Shown here one piece after another: positions 57,699 to 64,000 of a DNA stretch of 64,000 bases. The notes beneath the pieces are model-generated. The model did not search any database. It was given only the letters and a program-made list of their open reading frames with translations, and was not told the origin of the DNA. This DNA comes from Rhodovulum marinum. Lineage in GTDB: Bacteria; Pseudomonadota; Alphaproteobacteria; Rhodobacterales; Rhodobacteraceae. Numbering within the stretch: the stretch's first letter is position 1; each line of letters starts with the position of its first letter. The translations under genes and the position numbers were made by a program. Location of the stretch: assembly GCF_004343075.1 (NCBI RefSeq), contig NZ_SLXP01000006.1, forward strand, positions 62,001-126,000, written 5' to 3'.

Positions 57699-58442
57699 AT
57701 GTCCGACCCTGCACAACCCGTCTTTGTTCTGGTCCGCCCGCAGATGGGCGAGAATATCGGCGCCGCAGCGCGGGCAATGTGGAATTTCGGCCTGGACCGG
57801 ATGCGGATGGTCGATCCGCGCGATGGCTGGCCGAACCCGCGGGCGGTGGCGTTGGCAAGTGGCGCGGGGCGGTTGCTGGACCGGGCCGCGATCCATGCCA
57901 CCACCGCCGAGGCGGTCGCCGACTGCGACTTCGTTCTGGCCACCACGGCGCGGGGGCGGGGGCTGACCAAGCCGATCTTGACGCCCGAACGTGCGATGGC
58001 AGAGGCCCGTGCGATGTCAGGGCAAGGGCGGCGCGTTGCGGTGCTGTTCGGACCGGAACGTGCGGGACTGGAAAACGATGACATCGCGCGGGCGAATGCC
58101 ATTGTCTCGGTGCCTGTGAACCCTGGCTTCCCATCGCTCAACCTAGCGCAATGCGTGTTGCTGACGGCCTATGAATGGCGTCGCCAGACAGCCGACATCC
58201 TGCCCGAACGGATGGAATTGGCCGGAACAGAACCGGCCAGTGCGCTGGAAGTCGAGAAACTGGCCGAGCATTACGAGGTGCGCCTGTCGGACGCGGGATT
58301 CTTTTTCCCCGACACCAAGGCGCCCGGCATGAAGCTTGCCCTGCGCAACCTATGGAGCCGAATGCCGCTGACCCGAGCCGATGTGCAGGTCTTCCACGGC
58401 ATGCTGCGTCAATTGACGCGGGCCCGTGACCGCGGTGAGTGA
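57699..58442 (+). CDS. TrmJ/SpoU family RNA methyltransferase
   Basis: 247 residues, SPOUT-fold 2'-O-methyltransferase: VLVRPQMGENIGAAARAMWN (motif 1), RVAVLFGPERAGLENDDIAR (motif 2), VNPGFPSLNLAQCVLLTAYE (motif 3). Fits TrmJ-type tRNA methyltransferase (position 32) although rRNA targets are possible. Monocistronic. Confidence 0.9.
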   Translation: MSDPAQPVFVLVRPQMGENIGAAARAMWNFGLDRMRMVDPRDGWPNPRAVALASGAGRLLDRAAIHATTAEAVADCDFVLATTARGRGLTKPILTPERAMAEARAMSGQGRRVAVLFGPERAGLENDDIARANAIVSVPVNPGFPSLNLAQCVLLTAYEWRRQTADILPERMELAGTEPASALEVEKLAEHYEVRLSDAGFFFPDTKAPGMKLALRNLWSRMPLTRADVQVFHGMLRQLTRARDRGE

Positions 58443-58526
58443 CTTGAAGGCTCACCGCGCGGGCCCTACTCTTCGCGTCACACCCGATACGGGGCGCTGC
58501 AAGCGCGCCCGACCGAGAGGGAACTC

Positions 58527-59675
58527 ATGACAAAGAAGCGCAACATCTTCGAGGAGGTCGGCACCGAGGCCCCGCGCGAGCGACCCGTGGTGCAACCCGG
58601 TGTGATCGACCGTGCCGCCCGGCGCGGGGCGCGCGGAGCGGTGCGGCTGTGGCTGATGATGTTGTTCCTGATCGTCGCCGCGATGCTGGTTATCGGTGCT
58701 TTTGCCCGGCTGACCGAGATGCTGGTACCGATGCCGGACTGGAACCCGTTGTTCGGTGCGTTGCCGCCGTTGGATCCGGGCGACTGGCTGGCCGCCTTCC
58801 AGCGGTTCCGCGACAGCCCCGTGTATCGCGGCGAGGCGCACGGGATGGGGCTGGATGAATTCCAGCTTGCCTATTGGTGGGGCTGGGGCTCTCGCCAGTT
58901 GGCTCCCACGGCGCTTTTTCTTTGGGCGGTGGGGTTCGTCGGATTTCTTGCGGCCGGCAAGATGCCCAAGGGCTGGACGCCGAGGCTGTTCGGCCTTGGC
59001 GTGCTGATCCTGTTGCTGGGTGCGGCGGACTGGCTGATGGGGGGCGCCGGCATCGCGCCGCCGCCTTTCGATTTCCTGTCCTATCGAATGGCGCTGCATA
59101 TCGGTTTCGGCTTTTCGCTGATAGGGGTAACGGCCTGGTTCATCTTCAAGCTGGCCCGTAGCGAAGCAGACCTGCTGCAGGCGCGCCGGGTGCGAGATCG
59201 GACGGGTTACAGGATGGCCACGGCACTGATGCTGCTGGTGTTTCTGCAGATACTGCTGGGCTCGCAGGTGGCGGGGCTGTATGCGGGCCGGGCCTATACC
59301 GACTGGCCGCTGATGGCCGGCGGGTTCTTCCCGCCGAGCCCGTTCTACATCGAGCCGCTTTGGCGGAACTTCTTCGAAAACCACGCGCTTGTGCAGTTCA
59401 TCCACCGGATGAACGGTTACCTAGTGGTGATTGTGGGCCTTCTGACATGGTTCATCGGGCGCAAGAGTGCCTACCGCCGTACCCGCCGCGCCTTCGATCA
59501 CGTGGCGTTGATGGCGTTGGCGCAGGCCACGTTGGGGATCGGGACGATCCTTTTCGCGGCACAATGGCCCATCGCGGTCGCGCACCAGATCGGGGCGATC
59601 ACGCTTTGGACCCTCGTGCTGCGCGCGCGGTTCCTAGCGCAATACCCCGTACAGCAATCCACGATCCGGGGTTGA
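58527..59675 (+). CDS. CtaA-like heme A synthase homologue with altered catalytic half
   Basis: 382 residues, eight helices, clear alphaproteobacterial CtaA (COX15) relative: same N-terminal opening (RNIFEEVG), FENHALVQFIHRMNGYL with His, and AHQIGAITLWTLVLRARF with His. In the first half, canonical WWEWGHRQ is WWGWGSRQ (residues 117-124), so the essential Glu and heme-ligand His (E57 and H60 in B. subtilis CtaA) are Gly and Ser. The GGLTRLTxSGLS loop reads GAFARLTEMLVP. H in SYRMALHIGF is kept. It may not make heme A, or may have a new role. Confidence 0.88.
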   Translation: MTKKRNIFEEVGTEAPRERPVVQPGVIDRAARRGARGAVRLWLMMLFLIVAAMLVIGAFARLTEMLVPMPDWNPLFGALPPLDPGDWLAAFQRFRDSPVYRGEAHGMGLDEFQLAYWWGWGSRQLAPTALFLWAVGFVGFLAAGKMPKGWTPRLFGLGVLILLLGAADWLMGGAGIAPPPFDFLSYRMALHIGFGFSLIGVTAWFIFKLARSEADLLQARRVRDRTGYRMATALMLLVFLQILLGSQVAGLYAGRAYTDWPLMAGGFFPPSPFYIEPLWRNFFENHALVQFIHRMNGYLVVIVGLLTWFIGRKSAYRRTRRAFDHVALMALAQATLGIGTILFAAQWPIAVAHQIGAITLWTLVLRARFLAQYPVQQSTIRG

Positions 59676-59679
59676 TCGT

Positions 59680-61158
59680 ATGAGCGCATTCGACGAGCTG
59701 ATGGCCTTCCAGCGCGAGACCGAAGCGCTGGGGCAGGTGATGGGGCGGCTGGGTTGGGACCAGGAGACGGTGATGCCCAGGGGCGCAGCCCAGCAGCGCG
59801 CCGATGAGATGGGCGCGCTGGAATCGGTATTGCATGCCCGGCGCAGCGATCCCCGGATCGGTGACTGGCTTGCCGCGGTGGATGAGGGCGCGCTGGACGA
59901 TGTGGCCCGTGCGCAGATCCGGCACATTCGACGCAGCTACACCCGCGCCCTGCGTCTGCCCGACCGGCTGTCGGCCGAGATCGCGCGGGTGACGAGCCGC
60001 GCCCAGGGCATATGGGCCGAAGCGCGGGCGGCCGACGACGTCTTGCATTTCCTGCCGGTGCTCACCGAAGTCGTGCGGCTGAAACGCGAAGAGGCCGCCG
60101 CGCTGGCCGGTGGTGGCGACGCCTATGATGCGCTTCTGGACGATTACGAACCGGGCGCGACTGCTGCCGGTGTCGGCACGATCTTCGACCGGATGCGGCC
60201 GCGCCTTGTGGAACTACGCGAGCGTATCATGGAGGCCGATCGGCACCCTGCTGTCCTTTCGGGACGCTTCCCTGCCGAAAGCCAGATGATCCTGGCGCGA
60301 GAGGTTGCCACGCATTTTGGCTATGACTGGCGGCACGGGCGGCTGGATCAGTCGGTGCATCCGTTCACCAGCGGGTCTGGTACGGATGTGCGCATCACCA
60401 CCCGCGTGGACGAGGTCGAGCCGCTGGGTTGCCTTTATTCAACGCTGCACGAGGTCGGCCACGGCGCTTATGAGCAGGGGATCGATCCGGCCTATATGCT
60501 TACGCCGCTGGGCGCGGGCGTGTCGATGGGCGTTCACGAAAGCCAAAGCCGCATCTTCGAAAACCAGTTGGGCAGGTCACGCGCGTTCTGCGGCTGGCTA
60601 TACCACCGGATGTCTGAACTTTTCGGCGGCTCGGGCGCGGCGGATGCCGACGCCTTTTATGCCGCCGTCAACCGCGTCCATTCCGGCTATATCCGCACCG
60701 AGGCGGACGAGGTACATTACAACCTGCACATCATGCTTCGCTTCGATCTGGAACGCGACCTGATCGCCGGTCGGCTGGAGGTGGCCGACTTGGAAGAAGC
60801 ATGGAATGCGCGCTTCGAGGCCGATTTCGGGGTTGCGGTCGATAAGCCCTCGAACGGGGTGCTGCAAGATGTGCACTGGTCGGTGGGACTCTTCGGTTAT
60901 TTCCCCACCTATGCCTTGGGCAACGTCTATGCCGGCTGCCTTTTCACTGCGCTTCGCACCGATGTTCCAACGCTGGACGACGATCTTGCCAGGGGCCACG
61001 CGGAACCCGCCACCGCTTGGCTGCGCGAGCATGTTCAGTGCCCCGGAGGGTTGTACACGCCAGCCGAGACCATCGAACGTGCTTGTGGGTTCGCGCCCCA
61101 CGAAGGGCCCCTGCTCGAATATCTCGACGCGAAGTTCGGCGCGCTCTACGCTTTGTAA
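59680..61158 (+). CDS. M32 family carboxypeptidase
   Basis: 492 residues, thermostable carboxypeptidase 1 family. Zinc motif HEVGHGAYEQG with downstream Glu in GVHESQSRIFENQLGRS, plus the family's DQSVHPFTSG and RITTRVDE segments. Cytosolic removal of C-terminal residues from peptides. Starts four bases after the CtaA-like gene stop. Confidence 0.94.
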   Translation: MSAFDELMAFQRETEALGQVMGRLGWDQETVMPRGAAQQRADEMGALESVLHARRSDPRIGDWLAAVDEGALDDVARAQIRHIRRSYTRALRLPDRLSAEIARVTSRAQGIWAEARAADDVLHFLPVLTEVVRLKREEAAALAGGGDAYDALLDDYEPGATAAGVGTIFDRMRPRLVELRERIMEADRHPAVLSGRFPAESQMILAREVATHFGYDWRHGRLDQSVHPFTSGSGTDVRITTRVDEVEPLGCLYSTLHEVGHGAYEQGIDPAYMLTPLGAGVSMGVHESQSRIFENQLGRSRAFCGWLYHRMSELFGGSGAADADAFYAAVNRVHSGYIRTEADEVHYNLHIMLRFDLERDLIAGRLEVADLEEAWNARFEADFGVAVDKPSNGVLQDVHWSVGLFGYFPTYALGNVYAGCLFTALRTDVPTLDDDLARGHAEPATAWLREHVQCPGGLYTPAETIERACGFAPHEGPLLEYLDAKFGALYAL

Positions 61159-61209
61159 AGGTCCGGTCTCCGGACTGGAATCGGCGCGGATGCGCTGTTA
61201 CAAGGCGAC

Positions 61210-61467
61210 ATGATGCGGCGCGACACACTCTTCGGCGAGCTGTGGCAGAGTGCCCGGCGGGTGGCCTTCGCCATTCTTGGCGGAGTGATACGCCGTTATA
61301 CGCCCGAGGAAATCGAAGAACGCGTCTCGCGCAGGCCGGGCTATGAACAGGCGATCATCGTGGTGGCCGTTCTGGCGGCTCTTTTGTTTGGCAGTCTCCT
61401 GTTCGCCAATGCCGGGGTTATCGGCCTTCTCGTGTTTTTCCTGATCGTCATAATTCTGGTGAAATAG
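61210..61467 (+). CDS. Small two-helix membrane protein
   Basis: 85 residues with a basic N-terminal half (RRYTPEEIEERVSRRPG) and two adjacent hydrophobic helices at about 46-65 and 68-84 (AIIVVAVLAALLFGSLLFAN and VIGLLVFFLIVIILV). No family recognised. Two adjacent ATGs (61210 and 61213) are both possible starts. Confidence 0.65.
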   Translation: MMRRDTLFGELWQSARRVAFAILGGVIRRYTPEEIEERVSRRPGYEQAIIVVAVLAALLFGSLLFANAGVIGLLVFFLIVIILVK

Positions 61468-61692
61468 GGCCGTGCCGGGGCAGAGCGGTACTTTTTTCTC
61501 GAACTGGGCGGCGTTCACATTCGTTTGATCTCTGCGGCTGCGCGTCCAATTCACGTTCCCACTCAAGCCTTTAATCAATGGTATGCCCAAGTATGCACAT
61601 GAAATTGCAAAATTTTCTCCACACCTGTGATCCGGTTTCAGAGACGACCCGTATTCCCTGCATAACCAGCTACAACAAAAGGGAACTGAAAC
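61468..61692. other. Intergenic region upstream of the 54-residue gene
   Basis: 225 bases, locally AT-richer (61560-61690) than its surroundings, consistent with a promoter and leader for the small gene at 61693. No consensus box stands out and no other gene is seen. Confidence 0.35.
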
Positions 61693-61857
61693 ATGGATAT
61701 CATCGGCCCCCTCGCTCTTGGCACGATCGGCTTTGTCGTCGCCTTCGCCTACATCAACATGCGTCAGACCGAAGACCAACTGGCCGAAACGCGCAAGCGC
61801 AAGGCCGAGAAGGCCGCCGCCGAAGCGACGCCGGCAATGCAGATGGCTGCTGAATAA
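61693..61857 (+). CDS. 54-residue single-helix membrane microprotein
   Basis: 54 residues, MDIIGPLALGTIGFVVAFAY forming one transmembrane helix, then a charged, helical Lys/Ala/Glu-rich tail (TRKRKAEKAAAEATPAMQMA). AAAAGGGAA lies just before the ATG and codon use is typical of expressed genes, which supports expression. Followed by a strong hairpin. Function unknown; the size and layout are like small membrane adaptors. Confidence 0.65.
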   Translation: MDIIGPLALGTIGFVVAFAYINMRQTEDQLAETRKRKAEKAAAEATPAMQMAAE

Positions 61858-61868
61858 TACACTCTCGC

Positions 61869-61904
61869 GATCAGGGCCGGGCGGGCAACCGCCTGGCCCC
61901 GATC
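61869..61904. terminator. Bidirectional hairpin between convergent genes
   Basis: GATC-A-GGGCCGGGCGG, loop GCAA, CCGCCTGGCCC-C-GATC: a stem of about 16 bp with a GCAA tetraloop, 11 bases after the microprotein stop and just beyond the 3' end of the convergent enoyl-CoA hydratase gene. It lacks a long T-run on either side but is stable enough to serve as a shared terminator. Confidence 0.55.
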
Positions 61905-61911
61905 CACGTTG

Positions 61912-62700
61912 TCACGCCTGCCAATCTGGCGGGCGTTTTTCGATGAATGCGGCGATTCCTTCGTCGGTATCACGCCACATCATGTTTTCCACCATGACCG
62001 CGCCGGAATGGGCATAGGCCGCATCTAGACCCAGCTCAAGCTGCTCATAGAAGGTGCGCTTGCCGATCCGGACCGCGGAATTCAACTTTTTCGCAAGCGT
62101 CTCCGCCAGAGCGTGGGTTTCACTGTCCAGTTCCTCGTGGGGCACGGCACGGTTGATAAGGCCAAGCGCTTCGGCCTTGTCCGTTTCGATGAACGCGCCC
62201 GTGGTCAGCATTTCGAAGGCCTGCTTTCGGGGTATGTTGCGTGACAAAGCAACCATGGGCGTGGAACAGAACAGCCCGATATTGACCCCGTTCACGCCAA
62301 AACGCGTGCCCTCCGCCGCCACCGCGAGATCGCAAGAGGCGACCAACTGACAGCCCGCAGCAGTCGCGATGCCATGGGGCGCGGCGATAACCGGTTGCGG
62401 CAGCCGAATGAGCCCCGTCATTACCCGCGCACATCGCGCGAAGAGATCGGCGAAATAGGCGCGGCCGCCATCCTCGGCCTGGCGGCCAGCCTGCATTTCC
62501 TTCAGGTCATGGCCGGCGCAGAATGCCTTGCCGTTGCCTTTGAGTATCACCACCCGGGTCTCGCGGTCGTCGCTCAGCGCGTCGATCTGCGCCTGAAGGG
62601 CCGCCAGCATCGCGTCGGACAGGGCGTTCAGCCGTTCCGGCGCATTCAGCGTTAGCGTGGCAATGCCGCCTGCATCCTCGCGTATCAGGATCTCGCTCAT
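61912..62700 (-). CDS. Enoyl-CoA hydratase/isomerase family protein
   Basis: 262 residues, crotonase fold: LNAPERLNALSDAMLAALQA, oxyanion-hole AFCAGHDLKEMQ, AAPHGIATAAGCQLVASCDL. The usual catalytic glutamates are not clearly placed, so it may be an isomerase or a hydratase with other specificity. Start at 62700 with GAGGAG upstream; the longer in-frame version to 62853 is Arg/Pro-rich and rejected. Divergent from a thioesterase gene. Confidence 0.9.
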   Translation of the reverse strand: MSEILIREDAGGIATLTLNAPERLNALSDAMLAALQAQIDALSDDRETRVVILKGNGKAFCAGHDLKEMQAGRQAEDGGRAYFADLFARCARVMTGLIRLPQPVIAAPHGIATAAGCQLVASCDLAVAAEGTRFGVNGVNIGLFCSTPMVALSRNIPRKQAFEMLTTGAFIETDKAEALGLINRAVPHEELDSETHALAETLAKKLNSAVRIGKRTFYEQLELGLDAAYAHSGAVMVENMMWRDTDEGIAAFIEKRPPDWQA

Positions 62701-62759
62701 CTTGTTTCTCCTCACCTTTGCGGCAAAGACTATGCGGCAAAGGAAGAGGGGGGAAGGGG

Positions 62760-63179
62760 ATGAACCTTGCGATGGACAAAGCCGCGCTCGAGGCCTTCCT
62801 TGCGCGTGACTTTCCACAGGTCGGTGATGATTTCGTGCTCGAGGAGGTGACACCGATGGTGGTGCGGGTGCGGATGCCGGTGGCCGAACGCCACCTGCGC
62901 CCCGGGGGAACGGTGTCGGGGCCGTCGATGTTCGCCTTGGCCGACGTCTCGATCTACCTGGCGATCCTCGCGATGATTGGCCCCAAGGCGCTGGCGGTCA
63001 CGACGAACTGTTCCATCGACTTCATGCGCAAACCGGCGGCGGATCGCGACCTGATTTGCGACGCGCGACTGCTGAAGCTGGGTAGGGTGCTTGCCGTGGG
63101 CGATGCTATGATCTTCTCGGATGGGCTTGAGGGTGCGGTTGCGCGGGCTGGGCTGACCTATTCAATCCCGCCGACATGA
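62760..63179 (+). CDS. PaaI-family hotdog thioesterase
   Basis: 139 residues, hotdog fold: ERHLRPGGTVSGPSMFALAD, ALAVTTNCSIDFMRKPAADR. Hydrolyses acyl- or aryl-CoA thioesters. Start at 62760, where AGGGGGGAAGGGG precedes the ATG; a start 42 bases upstream is less likely. Divergent from the enoyl-CoA hydratase gene, 59 bases apart, suggesting shared use in CoA-thioester metabolism. Confidence 0.88.
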   Translation: MNLAMDKAALEAFLARDFPQVGDDFVLEEVTPMVVRVRMPVAERHLRPGGTVSGPSMFALADVSIYLAILAMIGPKALAVTTNCSIDFMRKPAADRDLICDARLLKLGRVLAVGDAMIFSDGLEGAVARAGLTYSIPPT

Positions 63180-63281
63180 GGGCAGGGGGCGGAGGGCCAA
63201 TCGGGCTGGTCCCCGCGACTGCGTGTTCTACCTCTCGGGTGTCAGTTTCCCGCTGAGCTGCGCAATAGGAAGGTAAACTGG

Positions 63282-63761
63282 ATGACCGCATGTAGGCTGG
63301 GCCTGGCGCTGGCTGCCGTGATGACCTGCACGGGCGCGTTCGCGGAAGAGTTCGGCAACGAGATCGAAGCGTGGACCCCGGCGGCCGAAGCCGGCGACCC
63401 GGTCGCCCAGGAATTGCTCGGCCTGATGTATCGCCGCAGCAAGGAGTACTCCGAGGCGGCAGATTGGTTCCGGCGGGCCGCAAAACAGGGCCGCACCAAG
63501 GCGCAGATCGGATTGGGCTGGATGTACGAGAGTGGCGAGGGCGTGCCGCTGGACCCTGCGCGGGCGCATATGTGGTACGACATTGCGGCTGAGAACCGTC
63601 AGGGCGTCGGCTCGGACTACCCTTGGATCGCAGCCGAAGTGCTGAACCGCGCCGCAGCCTATCGCCAGAGGGTCGCCGCCCGGATGACCGAGACCGAGAT
63701 CGCCGAGGCGCGCCGAATGGCACGCATCTGCGCAACGTCGGACAACGCCGCCTGCGACTGA
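63282..63761 (+). CDS. Sel1-repeat protein, exported
   Basis: 159 residues with a signal peptide (RLGLALAAVMTCTGAFA) and two or three Sel1-like repeats (AEAGDPVAQELLGLMYRR, EYSEAADWFRRAAKQGR, AQIGLGWMYESGEGVPLD). The C-terminal part is helical with two Cys (ICATSDNAACD). Periplasmic protein-interaction module of unknown partner. AAGG upstream of the ATG. Confidence 0.85.
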   Translation: MTACRLGLALAAVMTCTGAFAEEFGNEIEAWTPAAEAGDPVAQELLGLMYRRSKEYSEAADWFRRAAKQGRTKAQIGLGWMYESGEGVPLDPARAHMWYDIAAENRQGVGSDYPWIAAEVLNRAAAYRQRVAARMTETEIAEARRMARICATSDNAACD

Positions 63762-63795
63762 AGCAAGGCGCGCAGCGCGCTCCGTGGCCTGTTGC

Positions 63796-64000
63796 TTAGG
63801 GCATCAGCCGTTTGACATAGCCGGGCAGGGCAAAGGCGCCCTTGTGGACCTCGGGGGTGTAGTACGCGGTTTCGATACCAGCCGCCGCAAATCGGTCGGC
63901 CAGTACTTCGACCGAAACGGCCCCCGCGTCCCCGTCGGTCCCCCAGCCAAAGGCCATGGGACCGCCCGCATAGGTCGGAATCGTGGCCAGGTAACAACGC
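63796..64000 (-). CDS. speE: Spermidine synthase C-terminus (cut by window end)
   Basis: 67 C-terminal residues on the minus strand, running off the window. Seen: IPTYAGGPMAFGWGTDG, YYTPEVHKGAFALPGYVKRL before the stop. These match the end of polyamine aminopropyltransferases (the YYxPExHxxAFALP block). Only the C-terminal part is visible, so substrate specificity cannot be judged. Confidence 0.85.
   Translation of the reverse strand, partial: RCYLATIPTYAGGPMAFGWGTDGDAGAVSVEVLADRFAAAGIETAYYTPEVHKGAFALPGYVKRLMP

Overview
The window is high-GC DNA from an alphaproteobacterium, most likely a marine Rhodobacterales (Roseobacter-group) strain. This rests on the gene content: a ChpT-type phosphotransferase, olsBA for ornithine lipids, an L21 protein with a C-terminal extension, a VPLP(A)-type C-terminal sorting tail, TRAP and SsuABC-like importers, a zwf-pgl-pgi cluster, and a suf operon that also carries YIP1 genes. 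No taxonomic search was run.

Layout. 3-7475: suf Fe-S assembly operon on + (cysteine desulfurase cut by the window edge, sufB, a small membrane protein, a YbjQ-family protein, sufC, sufD, two YIP1-like membrane proteins, sufS). 7599-9122: membrane-anchored spermidine-synthase-like protein on -. 9245-14668: a 5.35-kb integrated element in tRNA-Arg(CCG). It is bounded by a 50-bp direct repeat and carries a tyrosine integrase, an AlpA-like protein, two small leftward ORFs, an orphan terminase-small-subunit-like gene, a membrane protein and a secreted protein. 14883-17233: universal stress protein and SulP transporter. 17901-22583: HNH nuclease, zwf, pgl, pgi and a zinc-ribbon microprotein. 22901-24141: complete IS3-family element beside tRNA-Gly(CCC). 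24395-29409: C1/corrinoid cluster on - (reductive activator, lipoprotein, methyl-H4folate methyltransferase, metF, small virulence-factor-family protein). 29831-32468: sorting-tail protein, ppx/gppA, rlmE.

32481-41136: catabolic locus with a divergent RpiR regulator, then an N-formylglutamate-amidohydrolase-family enzyme, TRAP importer (dctQMP), glutamine-synthetase-family ligase, aldehyde dehydrogenase and Fe-dependent alcohol dehydrogenase. Its gene set fits uptake of an amine or amino alcohol and its breakdown through gamma-glutamyl intermediates. 41177-46127: leftward operon with a Tat-exported cyclase-family hydrolase, an AhpD-like protein, a quinone oxidoreductase and an ABC importer. 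46305-50787: aroQ, tRNA-Ser(CGA), a DUF2059 protein, rplU, rpmA, LysE exporter and two acetyltransferases, continuing as obgE-proB-proA to 54167. 54309-64000: chpT, DUF3553, olsBA, a ThiE-like protein, TrmJ-like methyltransferase, a CtaA-like protein, an M32 carboxypeptidase, two small membrane proteins, enoyl-CoA hydratase, thioesterase, Sel1 protein and the C-terminus of a spermidine synthase.

The strongest candidate for something undescribed is the tRNA-Arg element. It is too small to be a phage, carries a TerS-like gene without TerL or capsid genes, and has phased integrase arm-site repeats at both ends, which suggests a phage satellite. Other observations of note are a CtaA homologue that lacks the catalytic Glu/His of its first half, a ThiE homologue without the family's active-site residues, and the putative gamma-glutamyl operon.
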